A DNA stretch of 7,563 bases from an uncultured Oscillospiraceae bacterium (GCA_900552985.1 USBP01000056.1:1-7563), one strand, 5' to 3'; shown: positions 1 through 6,716, counted from the first letter of the stretch. Translations and numbers: made by a program. The notes: generated by a model from the letters alone, not told the origin.

Positions 1-338
1 CATCAGGTCAGAAAAACAGGCGCGATCCAACAGCGAGGTGATCGCGCCGCCTGCAGCGGCATAATGGACAGGGCTGCCAAAAATAAAGCCATCCGCCTCT
101 CGGGCTTTCTCCATGAAAGGAACCAGCACATCCTGAAACACACAGGCGCCCAGCTCCTCACACCGGTGGCAGGCAATGCAGCCGCTGATCGGCTTTTTGC
201 CCACCCAAAAGATCTCGCTGCTCATGCCTTCCTCCGCAAGGGTTCTAGCAATCTCCTCCAACGCGCGATTTGTGCAGCCCTTTTGATTGGGGGCAGGCAT
301 ATTTGATTCTGGCTGCCATTGACTAACAGCACTTTCAT
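1..338 (-). pseudogene. Flavodoxin-family NAD(P)H-dependent oxidoreductase (iron-sulfur flavoprotein type), frameshifted and cut by the window edge
   Basis: The expected start is ATG at 338-336, with AAAGGAG at 348-354 nine bases upstream. It reads MKVLLVNGS, the first strand and phosphate-binding loop entry of FMN-binding flavodoxin-like proteins, then leaves frame and stops after about 40 codons. The family sequence resumes in another frame from about base 297 (PNQKGCTNRALEEIARTL) and stays open to base 1. The resumed part includes GCIACHRCEELGACV, with the CX2CX2CX5C spacing of iron-sulfur flavoproteins, and GFIFGSPVHYAAAGGAITS, the conserved flavin-site segment. About 20 extra bases between GGCAGC and CCCAATC, which partly repeat the adjoining sequence, explain the shift. 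ATG at 300 could start the second frame but has no ribosome binding site and lacks the first strand. Family members transfer electrons from NAD(P)H through FMN. The family call is secure; whether this is a real pseudogene or a sequencing or assembly error is open. Confidence 0.75.
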
Positions 339-410
339 CGCATAACGCTCCTTTCGCTCAAACTGCCTCCATCTGCTCGCATGCGGCGGGCAGTCCTCCG
401 TTCCGGTTTC

Positions 411-416
411 AGTATA
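411..416 (-). promoter_or_regulatory. Possible -10 element for the flavoprotein gene
   Basis: The minus strand reads TATACT here, placing a start of transcription near 404 and a leader of about 66 bases before the ATG at 338. No good -35 lies at the right distance (TAGGGA at best). No terminator separates it from the NERD gene stop at 437, so read-through from that gene is also possible. Confidence 0.35.
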
Positions 417-436
417 AAAGCATAATTCTAATTTCC

Positions 437-1291
437 CTAATTCTCGTCTTCTGATATGTTTTCAATATATTTGCACTTCGGATAATTAGAGCAGCCTAAG
501 AATCTTTTGCCTCGATGATTGCCTTTCGTGGCGGTTCGGATTACGAGTATACCTCCGCAACGTGGGCAACGTACGCCTTCTATGTTTGTAATAGTTTGCT
601 GTTTCCTCTGAATATTTTCAATATGTGCCAATTTTGTAGCTTCATCCGTTTGAGTAAGAGGATATAGTTTTTCGTATAAGTTATCAATTTCTTTAGGGGT
701 CAACTGTATCCCAACATTAGTAGAATTACTTTGGACCGCCGAAAGGACATTGTATCGGTTGATAACAAAATGACTTCCACTGGTTAGTGTAATATCTTTC
801 AAAGTGCAGCGATCACTAAATATTATGTATGAATAAAAAGGTAGCTGCCGTTCATATTCAAGAAATTGTTGAAGCCATTTTAAATGCACTTTGTTTTGAA
901 TGATTGGATTAAAAAATTGGGATTTTTTTGTTTTTCCCCTTCCAATAGGCAAAGTCTGCGTCCAATATTGTTGTGTTTCTGTACCAAAAATCCAGCCGCT
1001 ATAATTCTTAGATTCAAATATATAAAGACCAGATTCATGCAAAAGAATGACATCTATTTCTGTGGTATCTCCGTTTTCTTTCGGTAGATAGACATTAAAT
1101 AAAAATTTTTTATATCCATCAAGCGATTTTAAGTATTTGTATGTATAAAACTCTCCTAAGAGCCCTTTATCAAATCGAACACTTCTATATGAATTTTTGG
1201 TTTGACGATAATATTCTGTTTTTTCATATTGCTTTTTCTTTATAGAATACACGGCAAACACGATAATTACAGCAAGTAAAATCATTCCCAT
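437..1291 (-). CDS. Membrane-anchored NERD-domain protein with C-terminal topoisomerase-type zinc finger
   Basis: 284 residues. Residues 1-17 are a hydrophobic segment followed by lysines (KKK, 18-20), which looks like an N-terminal membrane anchor with the rest in the cytoplasm. Residues about 40-150 form a NERD (nuclease-related) domain: GLLGEF with E47, then EID with D80, then GLYIFESKNY with E93 and K95. That is the E...D...ExK arrangement of restriction-endonuclease-like folds, so the catalytic residues look intact. The C-terminus has CPRCGG and GCSNYPKC (C242, C245, C267, C273), the four-cysteine zinc finger found at the end of bacterial topoisomerase I, which binds DNA. AGGAG at 1301-1305 lies nine bases before the ATG. 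The gene is clearly AT-richer than its neighbours: the line 601-660 has 21 G+C of 60, against 38 of 60 at 2101-2160. It sits on the 3' side of a tRNA gene, so recent acquisition is plausible. The domain call is firm; nuclease activity and biological role are inferred. Confidence 0.88.
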   Translation of the reverse strand: MGMILLAVIIVFAVYSIKKKQYEKTEYYRQTKNSYRSVRFDKGLLGEFYTYKYLKSLDGYKKFLFNVYLPKENGDTTEIDVILLHESGLYIFESKNYSGWIFGTETQQYWTQTLPIGRGKTKKSQFFNPIIQNKVHLKWLQQFLEYERQLPFYSYIIFSDRCTLKDITLTSGSHFVINRYNVLSAVQSNSTNVGIQLTPKEIDNLYEKLYPLTQTDEATKLAHIENIQRKQQTITNIEGVRCPRCGGILVIRTATKGNHRGKRFLGCSNYPKCKYIENISEDEN

Positions 1292-1300
1292 CTCAAACCA

Positions 1301-1348
1301 CTCCTACCGAATTATTATATATCATTCTATCACCATTCGGAAAGTATA
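1301..1348 (-). promoter_or_regulatory. Promoter candidates and ribosome binding site for the NERD gene
   Basis: AGGAG at 1301-1305 is the ribosome binding site. Two -10-like hexamers precede it on the minus strand: TATAAT at 1314-1319, with TTCCGA 17 bases upstream at 1337-1342, and TATACT at 1343-1348 without a good -35. The first gives a very short leader of about 16 bases; the second gives about 45. Which one is used cannot be decided from sequence. Confidence 0.4.
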
Positions 1349-1503
1349 AACATATCTTCTTTTTCCGGGCTGATTTCCAGCCTCTTGAAGGTCATTTGTA
1401 AAACAACATAGGACAGCCTCCCAATATGGTGAACAGGCGGCGGGAGCAGGCCTTTTTGCGGAGAAGTAGGAGCAAGGGAGCGGGCGAACGACATATTTTT
1501 TAT
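1349..1503. other. Intergenic stretch without a supported gene
   Basis: This lies between the NERD promoter region and the tRNA terminator. Minus-strand reading frames run through it and even into the tRNA, so their N-terminal parts cannot be real. The last 35 or so codons (ending in EISPEKEDMFILSEW near 1330) read like the tail of a protein. They could be a gene remnant, but I do not recognise a family. Confidence 0.3.
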
Positions 1504-1547
1504 AAAAAATAAAATACGTCGGAGCAAAGCGGACTTTGCTCCGACGT
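1504..1547 (-). terminator. Intrinsic terminator of the tRNA-Leu gene
   Basis: A perfect 14-bp stem (1516-1529 with 1534-1547) has a four-base loop and starts at the encoded CCA end of the tRNA. On the minus strand it is followed by a T-rich run, ATTTTATTTTTT. This is a textbook rho-independent terminator, and its first base pair overlaps the last base of the tRNA gene. Confidence 0.9.
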
Positions 1548-1631
1548 GGTGCGGGTAACAGGGGTCGAACCTGCACATCCTGCGATACAAGATCCTAAAT
1601 CTTGCGCGTCTGCCAATTCCGCCATACCCGC
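1547..1631 (-). tRNA. tRNA-Leu, anticodon UAG
   Basis: The minus strand folds into a class II tRNA of 85 bases including an encoded CCA. The acceptor stem is GCGGGTA with TACCCGC, with discriminator A at 1550 and CCA at 1549-1547. The anticodon stem is CAAGA/TCTTG around loop TTTAGGA, giving anticodon TAG, which reads CUN leucine codons. The T arm is GCAGG-TTCGACC-CCTGT, and a variable arm is present as expected for leucine. The D-loop region contains TTGGCAGA. All expected arms are present, and promoter and terminator flank it, so it looks functional. Confidence 0.96.
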
Positions 1632-1672
1632 ATATTTTCTCATTTTAACGGAATCGTGTTCTAACGCGATTT

Positions 1673-1701
1673 AGTATATCAGATTTTTTCACGTATCGCA
1701 A
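1673..1701 (-). promoter_or_regulatory. Sigma-A type promoter of tRNA-Leu
   Basis: The minus strand carries TTGCGA (1696-1701), a 17-base spacer and TATACT (1673-1678). Transcription would start near 1666, about 35 bases before the mature tRNA 5' end at 1631. Spacing is optimal and both hexamers are close to consensus. Confidence 0.8.
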
Positions 1702-1730
1702 TCTCTTTTTTTCGTCTCCCCGTTTATTTT

Positions 1731-1739
1731 TGCTAAAAT
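1731..1739 (+). promoter_or_regulatory. Extended -10 promoter candidate for the GH2 gene
   Basis: TGCTAAAAT matches the extended -10 form TGnTATAAT at all but one position. The -35 region 17 bases upstream (TTCGTC) is poor, which is usual for extended -10 promoters. Start would be near 1746, giving a leader of about 68 bases. It is back to back with the tRNA promoter. Confidence 0.5.
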
Positions 1740-1762
1740 GCATAGACAAACCGGGGAATTCC

Positions 1763-1794
1763 GATTAAAATTAGGAATAGATTTGAATTTTATC
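1763..1794. promoter_or_regulatory. Imperfect inverted repeat in the GH2 leader, possible operator
   Basis: GATTAAAATT (1763-1772) is matched by AATTTTATC (1786-1794), nine pairs with one bulged T and a 13-base gap. It lies between the likely transcription start and the ribosome binding site, where a repressor could act. The arms are AT-rich, so chance is a real alternative. Confidence 0.3.
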
Positions 1795-1813
1795 TGCCAT
1801 GGAGGGGGATCAC

Positions 1814-3565
1814 ATGGAAAAAATCCGCACCCGTTTCGCAGCGGATGTCAATGCAGCCCACGTTTTGCCGGAATACCCGCGCCCGCAGCTCGTGCGGGAG
1901 GGATGGATGAATCTCAACGGCCTTTATGATTATGCGATCACGCCGAGCGGCGCGCAATGCCCCAGCGCTTATGACGGAACGATCCTGGTGCCGTACTGCA
2001 TCGAAAGTGCTCTTTCCGGAGTGGGGCGGCCCCTTCAGCCGGATGAACGGCTCTGGTATCACCGCACCTTCACACTGGATGAGGCGTTCCAGGGAAAACA
2101 GGTCCTGCTGCATTTCGGCGCGGTGGATTGGCAGTGCAAGGTGTGGGTCAACGGCCAGCTGGCCGGCACGCACACCGGCGGCTACTGCCCCTTTTACTTT
2201 GATATCACAGCATTCCTTCACGCGCGCGATAACGAGCTGACCATCTGCGTCTATGACCCTACGGACGAGGGCTGGCAGCAACGCGGCAAACAGGTGCTCA
2301 AAACGCATGGATTCTGGTATACGGCTACCTCCGGCATCTGGCAGACCGTATGGGCGGAAGCCGTAGATCCCTGCCATATCCAGAAGGCCAAGGCGACGCC
2401 GGATATTGACCGCGGATTGTTCACCCTGCGCACCAAGCTCTCCCGCGAGGAAGGCTGTCAGCTGAAAATCAGCGTTTTTGACGGCGAGCGTCAAATTGTC
2501 AGCAAGGAGATCTCCACAGTTGCGGAAATTGAGCTCCCGGATGCAAAGCTCTGGAGCCCGGAAGACCCGTTTCTCTACGACATCCAGCTGGAGCTTTCCG
2601 TCGACGGCCGGGTTTGCGACACAGTGCGCACCTACGTCGGCATGAGAAAATGCAGCATCGGGAAGGATGCGCAGGGCATCCCGCGCCTGATGCTCAACAA
2701 CAGGCCCTATTTCCAGCGCGGCCTGCTCGACCAGGGCTATTGGTGTGAAAGCCTGCTGACGCCGCCCACGGATGAGGCGATGATCTATGATATTGAAACC
2801 GCAAAGCGGCTGGGCTTTAATATGCTGCGCAAGCACATCAAGGTGGAGCCTGCGCGCTGGTATTATCACTGCGACCGGCTTGGAATGCTCGTCTGGCAGG
2901 ATATGATCAGCGGCGGCGCCTATATCGGGGATTGGACGGCGGGCGTGCTCCCAAACCTTGGCATCAAAATAAAGGATGATGATTACAAGCGCTTCAGCCG
3001 CGGTGAAAAAAAAGCGCGGGAGGATTACCGCCGCGAGCTGTTTGAGATGATCGACGCGCTGGAGTGCTTCCCCTCGATTTATTGCTGGGTGCCCTTCAAT
3101 GAGGGCTGGGGCCAATTCGACGCAAGGCAGATTGGCGATGAGGTCAAGCAGCGCGACCCAAGCCGGATTGTAGACCATGCCAGCGGCTGGTACGATCAGG
3201 GTGGCGGTGAGCTCAACAGCATGCACAAATATGTTCTGCCCGTCCGTCTGCCGAAGCTGGATGACCGCCCCTTTGCACTGACGGAATTCGGCGGCTACAG
3301 CAGGATCATAGACGGCCACGTCTGGGATCGCAAAAAATGCTTCGGCTACCGTATGTTTGCCAATGAGGAAAAGCTGACCAAGGCCTACCGCCGCCTGCTG
3401 GAAAAGCAGGTCATCCCACTCATCCCCAAAGGCTTAAGCGCCACCGTGTATACGCAGGTCAGCGATGTGGAGAACGAGGTCAACGGAATTATGACCTATG
3501 ACCGTGCGATCATAAAGCTGGAGGAAAACACCCTGCGTGAGCTCAACGCAAAAATGACCTATTGA
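1814..3565 (+). CDS. Glycoside hydrolase family 2 enzyme, cytoplasmic, specificity unknown
   Basis: 583 residues from ATG 1814, chosen because GGAGGGGG at 1801-1808 sits just upstream; the in-frame ATG at 1799 precedes that site and is unlikely. Order of domains: N-terminal jelly-roll sugar-binding domain (LLHFGAVDWQCKVWVNG, ending near GIWQTVW at residue 174), an immunoglobulin-like beta-sandwich, and a TIM barrel. NEGWG holds the acid/base E430, and LTEFGGYS holds the likely nucleophile E491. Both catalytic residues are present, so the enzyme should be active on a beta-linked sugar by the retaining mechanism. No signal peptide is visible, so it acts inside the cell on imported or intracellular sugars. 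By eye the C-terminal NGIMTYDR aligns with the GIFTRDR segment of E. coli beta-glucuronidase. The Asn-x-Lys that reads the glucuronate carboxylate is then replaced by E555-V-N557, which argues against a glucuronidase. It is much shorter than LacZ and ends after the barrel. A terminator follows directly. Confidence 0.93.
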   Translation: MEKIRTRFAADVNAAHVLPEYPRPQLVREGWMNLNGLYDYAITPSGAQCPSAYDGTILVPYCIESALSGVGRPLQPDERLWYHRTFTLDEAFQGKQVLLHFGAVDWQCKVWVNGQLAGTHTGGYCPFYFDITAFLHARDNELTICVYDPTDEGWQQRGKQVLKTHGFWYTATSGIWQTVWAEAVDPCHIQKAKATPDIDRGLFTLRTKLSREEGCQLKISVFDGERQIVSKEISTVAEIELPDAKLWSPEDPFLYDIQLELSVDGRVCDTVRTYVGMRKCSIGKDAQGIPRLMLNNRPYFQRGLLDQGYWCESLLTPPTDEAMIYDIETAKRLGFNMLRKHIKVEPARWYYHCDRLGMLVWQDMISGGAYIGDWTAGVLPNLGIKIKDDDYKRFSRGEKKAREDYRRELFEMIDALECFPSIYCWVPFNEGWGQFDARQIGDEVKQRDPSRIVDHASGWYDQGGGELNSMHKYVLPVRLPKLDDRPFALTEFGGYSRIIDGHVWDRKKCFGYRMFANEEKLTKAYRRLLEKQVIPLIPKGLSATVYTQVSDVENEVNGIMTYDRAIIKLEENTLRELNAKMTY

Positions 3566-3566
3566 G

Positions 3567-3597
3567 AAACGGCCGGCTTTTTTGCGCCGGCCGTTTT
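3567..3597 (+). terminator. Intrinsic terminator after the GH2 gene
   Basis: An 11-bp stem (3567-3577 with 3586-3596, GC-rich core CGGCCGGC) encloses an eight-base loop. It begins one base after the GH2 stop codon and ends in TTTT. The T run is short and partly inside the stem, so some read-through into the WYL gene is possible. Confidence 0.75.
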
Positions 3598-3647
3598 CCA
3601 TGCAATGCATATATTCCGAATCAGCAGATCGGGAAGGAGGGAGCGCC

Positions 3648-4649
3648 TTGGCCGGGAGCGCAGACGCAAAGCTGAAACCGCTATATCTTCTAAAAATCTT
3701 TTGGGAACAAACAGATGAAGAGCACCCTTTATCCGCCGAAGCACTTTGCCTGGAGCTGGAGCGGCAGGGCGTGAGCGCCCAGCGCAAATCAATCTATGGG
3801 GATATTGCGCTGCTTAAGCGCTTTGGGCTGGATATTTTGCACACCCGTGCGCCGAAATCCGGCTACTTTCTCGCTTCACGTCCGTTTGAAACAGCAGAGC
3901 TCCGCCTCTTGATTGACGCGGTGCAATCCGCCGCCTTTATTACCCCCAAAAAGACGGAGCAGCTGGTACGCAAGCTGGAGTATCTTGCCAGCCAGGCCCA
4001 AGCCTCCAAGCTGGACGGGCAGATTTATATGGACAGCCGCGTTAAATGTGCCAATGAGGAAATTTATTACACCATTGAAATTCTGGATCGAGCCATCCAG
4101 ACGGGTAGACAGGTACGCTTCCGCTATGTACGCCGTGTTCTGTCCGCTCAAATGCAGGTAGAAACACAGGAGCGCGAATTTCTCGTGAATCCCTATGCGC
4201 TGATCTGGTCGGACGGGCATTATTACCTCGTCTGCAACAATCCGAAATATGATAACCTGATGCATGCGCGTCTGGACCGGATGCATCAGGCAGAGATCAC
4301 CGGCGCCCCTGTGCGGGATTTCCGAGAGGTCAGCGAGTATACGGATTTCTTTGATGCAGCGGATTACGCGAACCAGCTCTTCCACATGTTCTCCGGTGAA
4401 ACGGAAACCATTGAGCTGCGGTGCAGGCGCGATCTGATTGAGGAGATTCTGGATCGCTTTGGAACCACCGCCCTGCTGCGCACAGCGGGCGACGACGCAT
4501 TTCTGGTCAAATTTGATGCAAAATTGAGCGACGGCTTAATCGCCTGGCTGATGCAGTATGGAGACCGGGCTACGGTGCAGGCGCCGTCAAAGCTTAAGAG
4601 CATGCTACGGGAAAAAGCGCGGAAGATCCTGCAAAACGATGGCGGTTAA
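3648..4649 (+). CDS. WYL-domain transcriptional regulator with N-terminal HTH
   Basis: 333 residues from TTG 3648, chosen because AAGGAGG at 3634-3640 is seven bases upstream; an earlier in-frame ATG at 3582 falls inside the terminator hairpin. Residues about 8-75 are a winged helix-turn-helix of the DeoR/HTH_11 type (LKIFWEQTDEEHPLSAEALC, then RKSIYGDIALLKRFG). Residues about 140-215 are the WYL domain: VRFRYVRR, then LVNPYALIWSDGHYYLVCNN and MHARLDRM. The name-giving triad reads YYL (192-194), and the conserved arginines R208 and R211 are present. Residues about 250-330 match the usual C-terminal WCX extension. WYL proteins sense ligands, often nucleic acids or nucleotides, and control transcription of nearby or defence genes. 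It lies 82 bases after the GH2 gene on the same strand, so control of that gene is possible but not shown. Confidence 0.92.
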   Translation: MAGSADAKLKPLYLLKIFWEQTDEEHPLSAEALCLELERQGVSAQRKSIYGDIALLKRFGLDILHTRAPKSGYFLASRPFETAELRLLIDAVQSAAFITPKKTEQLVRKLEYLASQAQASKLDGQIYMDSRVKCANEEIYYTIEILDRAIQTGRQVRFRYVRRVLSAQMQVETQEREFLVNPYALIWSDGHYYLVCNNPKYDNLMHARLDRMHQAEITGAPVRDFREVSEYTDFFDAADYANQLFHMFSGETETIELRCRRDLIEEILDRFGTTALLRTAGDDAFLVKFDAKLSDGLIAWLMQYGDRATVQAPSKLKSMLREKARKILQNDGG

Positions 4650-4715
4650 GGCCGGGCTCTCAGGCGCTGTGAAGCGAAAGCCGTTCGCAAAGCTGCATTC
4701 AAAAATACAAATATT

Positions 4716-4750
4716 AGAGGGCGCGCTGCGAAAAGCCCGGCGCGCCCTCT
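4716..4750. terminator. Strong hairpin after the WYL gene, terminator-like
   Basis: A perfect 11-bp stem, AGAGGGCGCGC (4716-4726) with its complement at 4740-4750, has a 13-base loop. On the plus strand the tail is GTTATAAG, a poor T run. On the minus strand the tail is AATATTTGTATTTTTG, which is T-rich. It therefore looks better as a minus-strand terminator although both neighbouring genes are on the plus strand. It may still end WYL transcripts or protect their 3' ends. Confidence 0.55.
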
Positions 4751-4829
4751 GTTATAAGCGGCGGCGTGTATCCTTCCGGCCGGTTACAATCGCGCGCTTC
4801 CATGCAGCATGTAAATGCAGGAAACAGGC

Positions 4830-4855
4830 TGTAACCATTCCTTAAAAAGCGCAAC
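4830..4855 (+). promoter_or_regulatory. ECF-type promoter candidate of the sigma/anti-sigma operon
   Basis: TGTAAC at 4830-4835 matches the -35 of extracytoplasmic-function sigma promoters such as SigX of Bacillus. CAAC at 4852-4855 follows after 16 bases and resembles the CGAC/CGTC type -10. This would let the sigma factor transcribe its own operon. TGTAACC is mirrored by GGTTACA at 4782-4788. The -10 is weak, so the call is tentative. Confidence 0.45.
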
Positions 4856-4891
4856 TAATCTATTAAAAGGGCCAGAGAGGAGGATACAGCC

Positions 4892-5407
4892 GTGGAGCAG
4901 TTTGAAGCGATTTTCCAGCGCCATTATACGGATATCTATCGATTTCTCCTGAGGCTGTGTCATTATCAGGAGTCGCTTGCCGAAGAGCTTACGCAGGAAA
5001 CCTTCTATCAGGCATATCTATCCCTGCCGCAATTTGAAGGCCGATGCAATGTGAAAACCTGGCTTATCCAAATTTCAAAAAACTGTTTCTACGCCATGCT
5101 GCGCAAGAAAAAAATCCCCCCGCTCTCTCTGGAGGCAATTCCCGCCGCACCTGCGGCAGACGCCTTCCAGCCCTCATTAGAGGAGAATTTTGCGCAACAG
5201 GAAATGTTGCAAAACGCTCTGCTCATAATAGATACCATGCCGGATCATATGAAGGAGGTGCTGCTTTATCGGATTTATTCAGAGCTGACTTATGGAGAAA
5301 TTGCGGCGCTCCTCTCCATTTCTACCAGCTCCGCCAAGGTGCTTTTCCACCGGGGAAAGCTTTTACTGAGAACCAAGCTACGGGAGGTTTATGGCTATGA
5401 AATATGA
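4892..5407 (+). CDS. ECF-subfamily RNA polymerase sigma factor
   Basis: 171 residues from GTG 4892, with AGGAGG at 4878-4883 eight bases upstream. Sigma region 2 spans residues about 5-75: FQRHYTDIYRFLLRL, then EELTQETFYQAYLSL, the -10 recognition helix, then KTWLIQISKNCFYAMLRKKK. A proline- and alanine-rich linker (about 76-100) leads to sigma region 4 at about 105-163: DTMPDHMKEVLLYRI, then LTYGEIAALLSISTSSAKV, a helix-turn-helix for the -35. Regions 1 and 3 are absent, and the length is typical of ECF factors. The gene overlaps the start of a zinc-finger anti-sigma gene, so the pair is translationally coupled. The membrane anti-sigma factor implies the protein is held inactive until an envelope or external signal releases it. 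The signal is not evident. Confidence 0.95.
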   Translation: MEQFEAIFQRHYTDIYRFLLRLCHYQESLAEELTQETFYQAYLSLPQFEGRCNVKTWLIQISKNCFYAMLRKKKIPPLSLEAIPAAPAADAFQPSLEENFAQQEMLQNALLIIDTMPDHMKEVLLYRIYSELTYGEIAALLSISTSSAKVLFHRGKLLLRTKLREVYGYEI

Positions 5408-6053
5408 CTGTGCACTGATCCAGGATCTCGTCTCCCTCTACAAGGACGGAGCGCTAAGCGAGGTCAGCCAAAACATTGTAGAAACGCATTTGCAGGGGTG
5501 TGAGGCTTGTAAAGCGTATTATCTCTCCTATTCTGAAGAATCCCCCTTTCCCCTTCCAGAGGCAGAAGAAACTGCATCGGTCTCTCATTTTTCAAAAAAA
5601 ATCAAGAGCTATCGCTGTTTTCAGGCCGGCCTTTTTCTGGTTTTTGTAGCCTCTTTGCTCACTATGCTCCTGCCATGGTTCGGTTATCAGGGTGTGGCGG
5701 AAATCCGTGGCGCCATTGTGTTGCAGCACCCCCTTGCTATCCTTGGGATTGCATCTGTCACATTCGCCATATGGTACCCCTTCCAGCAAAACGGCAAACG
5801 AATAGCCTGCGGCTTCACCGGATTCGGGCTTCTCACCGGCATGGAGCTCTTGGAATTCCTCGCGGTTCCCGCTGGCGGCACCACTGGAATCCAGTTTGGA
5901 ATCTGGAATTACACTTTTCCTTATTTAGACGGCATTGACCTGTTAAAAAGCTTTCGCATGACGCTTCCGGGTTTCTACCTCGGTATCAGCAGCATGGCTG
6001 CATGCATCCTGCTATTCGCTGTTTTTACAAAATACGCCAAACGAATCGGATGA
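5397..6053 (+). CDS. Zinc-finger anti-sigma factor, four-pass membrane protein
   Basis: 218 residues from ATG 5397. GGAGG at 5383-5387 is nine bases before this ATG but only three before the alternative ATG at 5391 in the same frame, so 5397 is preferred. It overlaps the sigma gene by 11 bases. Residues about 5-40 are an anti-sigma zinc-binding domain: LVSLYKDGALSE, then HLQGCEAC, giving the HxxxCxxC motif (H31, C35, C38). This domain should bind the ECF sigma factor in the cytoplasm. A polar linker (about 42-70) is followed by four hydrophobic segments near 74-93, 111-129, 136-157 and 190-211, more than the single helix of classical anti-sigma factors. The extra helices may sense the membrane or be cut by a protease during release; that part is inferred. 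Confidence 0.9.
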   Translation: MKYDCALIQDLVSLYKDGALSEVSQNIVETHLQGCEACKAYYLSYSEESPFPLPEAEETASVSHFSKKIKSYRCFQAGLFLVFVASLLTMLLPWFGYQGVAEIRGAIVLQHPLAILGIASVTFAIWYPFQQNGKRIACGFTGFGLLTGMELLEFLAVPAGGTTGIQFGIWNYTFPYLDGIDLLKSFRMTLPGFYLGISSMAACILLFAVFTKYAKRIG

Positions 6054-6061
6054 CAAAATAG

Positions 6062-6207
6062 TGCCCTAAAAACGCAGCGGGCAAATATCCATTTTCTTTG
6101 GCCTGATCGGAAGGTTATCTCTATTTTTCGCCTGGACGGCAGCCAAAGCAATCTGGTTTGTTTTTTGGTGCTCTCCTTTTCTGCCGGCCGGCAGGGAATT
6201 TCACCAA
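6062..6207. other. Hairpins between convergent transcripts, weak terminator candidates
   Basis: After the anti-sigma stop there are three inverted repeats: TGCCC/GGGCA (6062-6066 with 6079-6083); CTTTGGC/GCCAAAG (6096-6102 with 6142-6148), followed on the plus strand by TTTGTTTTTT; and a long hairpin from 6165 to 6207 built on the palindrome CTGCCGGCCGGCAG at 6181-6194 with TTGGTG/CACCAA as its base. None is a textbook terminator. The region separates the plus-strand sigma operon from the end of the minus-strand RNA gene and probably stops transcription from one or both sides. Confidence 0.4.
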
Positions 6208-6229
6208 TGTAAAGCAAACATCAACCTCA

Positions 6230-6273
6230 CATAAAACACGGTGCAAAGCAAACCACTCGTCTGCTTTGCACCG
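6230..6273 (-). terminator. Intrinsic terminator of the minus-strand large RNA
   Basis: A perfect 12-bp stem, CGGTGCAAAGCA (6262-6273) with its complement at 6239-6250, has an 11-base loop. It is followed on the minus strand by TGTTTTATG. The stem is strong and the T run moderate. It closes the transcript from the promoter at 6891-6918. Confidence 0.82.
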
Positions 6274-6716
6274 CACTGTTTTCGTATTTACTTTTCTTCG
6301 TTAAACGCCAAAGTTCTCTTCCATGATACTTGCCTATCACACTTTGCCGTTTTCCACCGGATCGTTGCCCGCCGCCTTTATACGCCGCTATCTCTTATAA
6401 AAAACCATAAAACGATCTGTTTTGGAATATTGCAAGCCTATTATTTTTCTTCCCTGACGGATTTACGTTTCATTCCATCAAACAGAACCAACACCGTTTC
6501 CGGTTGATATTCTTCCGCACTGCTACATTTCACTTTTTAACTGCAACGGAAGCCTCTTTCCTGCACCGCATCAGCCGTTTCTTCTCATTTAAACCTTTCC
6601 TGATGCCTGCCTGCTTCCTTTTTTAGAGGGTGGCTAACGCCCGCCTCTGCGCGAAAGGGATTCTCTCTGGTGGTGATGAACCGCTCTGAACAGGCCTGCC
6701 GCTTTTCCCTATTGAT

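Noticed and set aside
64..306. 80-codon plus-strand ORF
   Set aside because: Antisense shadow of the flavodoxin-family gene, whose motifs are clear on the minus strand.
430..1547. Genomic island with tRNA attachment repeats
   Set aside because: I found no second copy of the tRNA-Leu 3' end near the far side of the AT-rich gene, and no integrase.
1322..1590. Two minus-strand ORFs of about 85 codons
   Set aside because: They begin inside the tRNA-Leu gene and cross its terminator. Only the last few dozen codons could be a remnant, and these match no family I know.
1790..3319. 509-codon minus-strand ORF
   Set aside because: It is the shadow of the GH2 gene. The plus frame has catalytic motifs, a ribosome binding site and a terminator; the minus frame has no recognisable domain.
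3876..4385. 169-codon minus-strand ORF
   Set aside because: Antisense shadow of the WYL regulator; no domain or ribosome binding site.
6241..6507. 88-codon plus-strand ORF
   Set aside because: No ribosome binding site, it begins inside the RNA terminator stem, its composition looks random, and it is antisense to the structured RNA.
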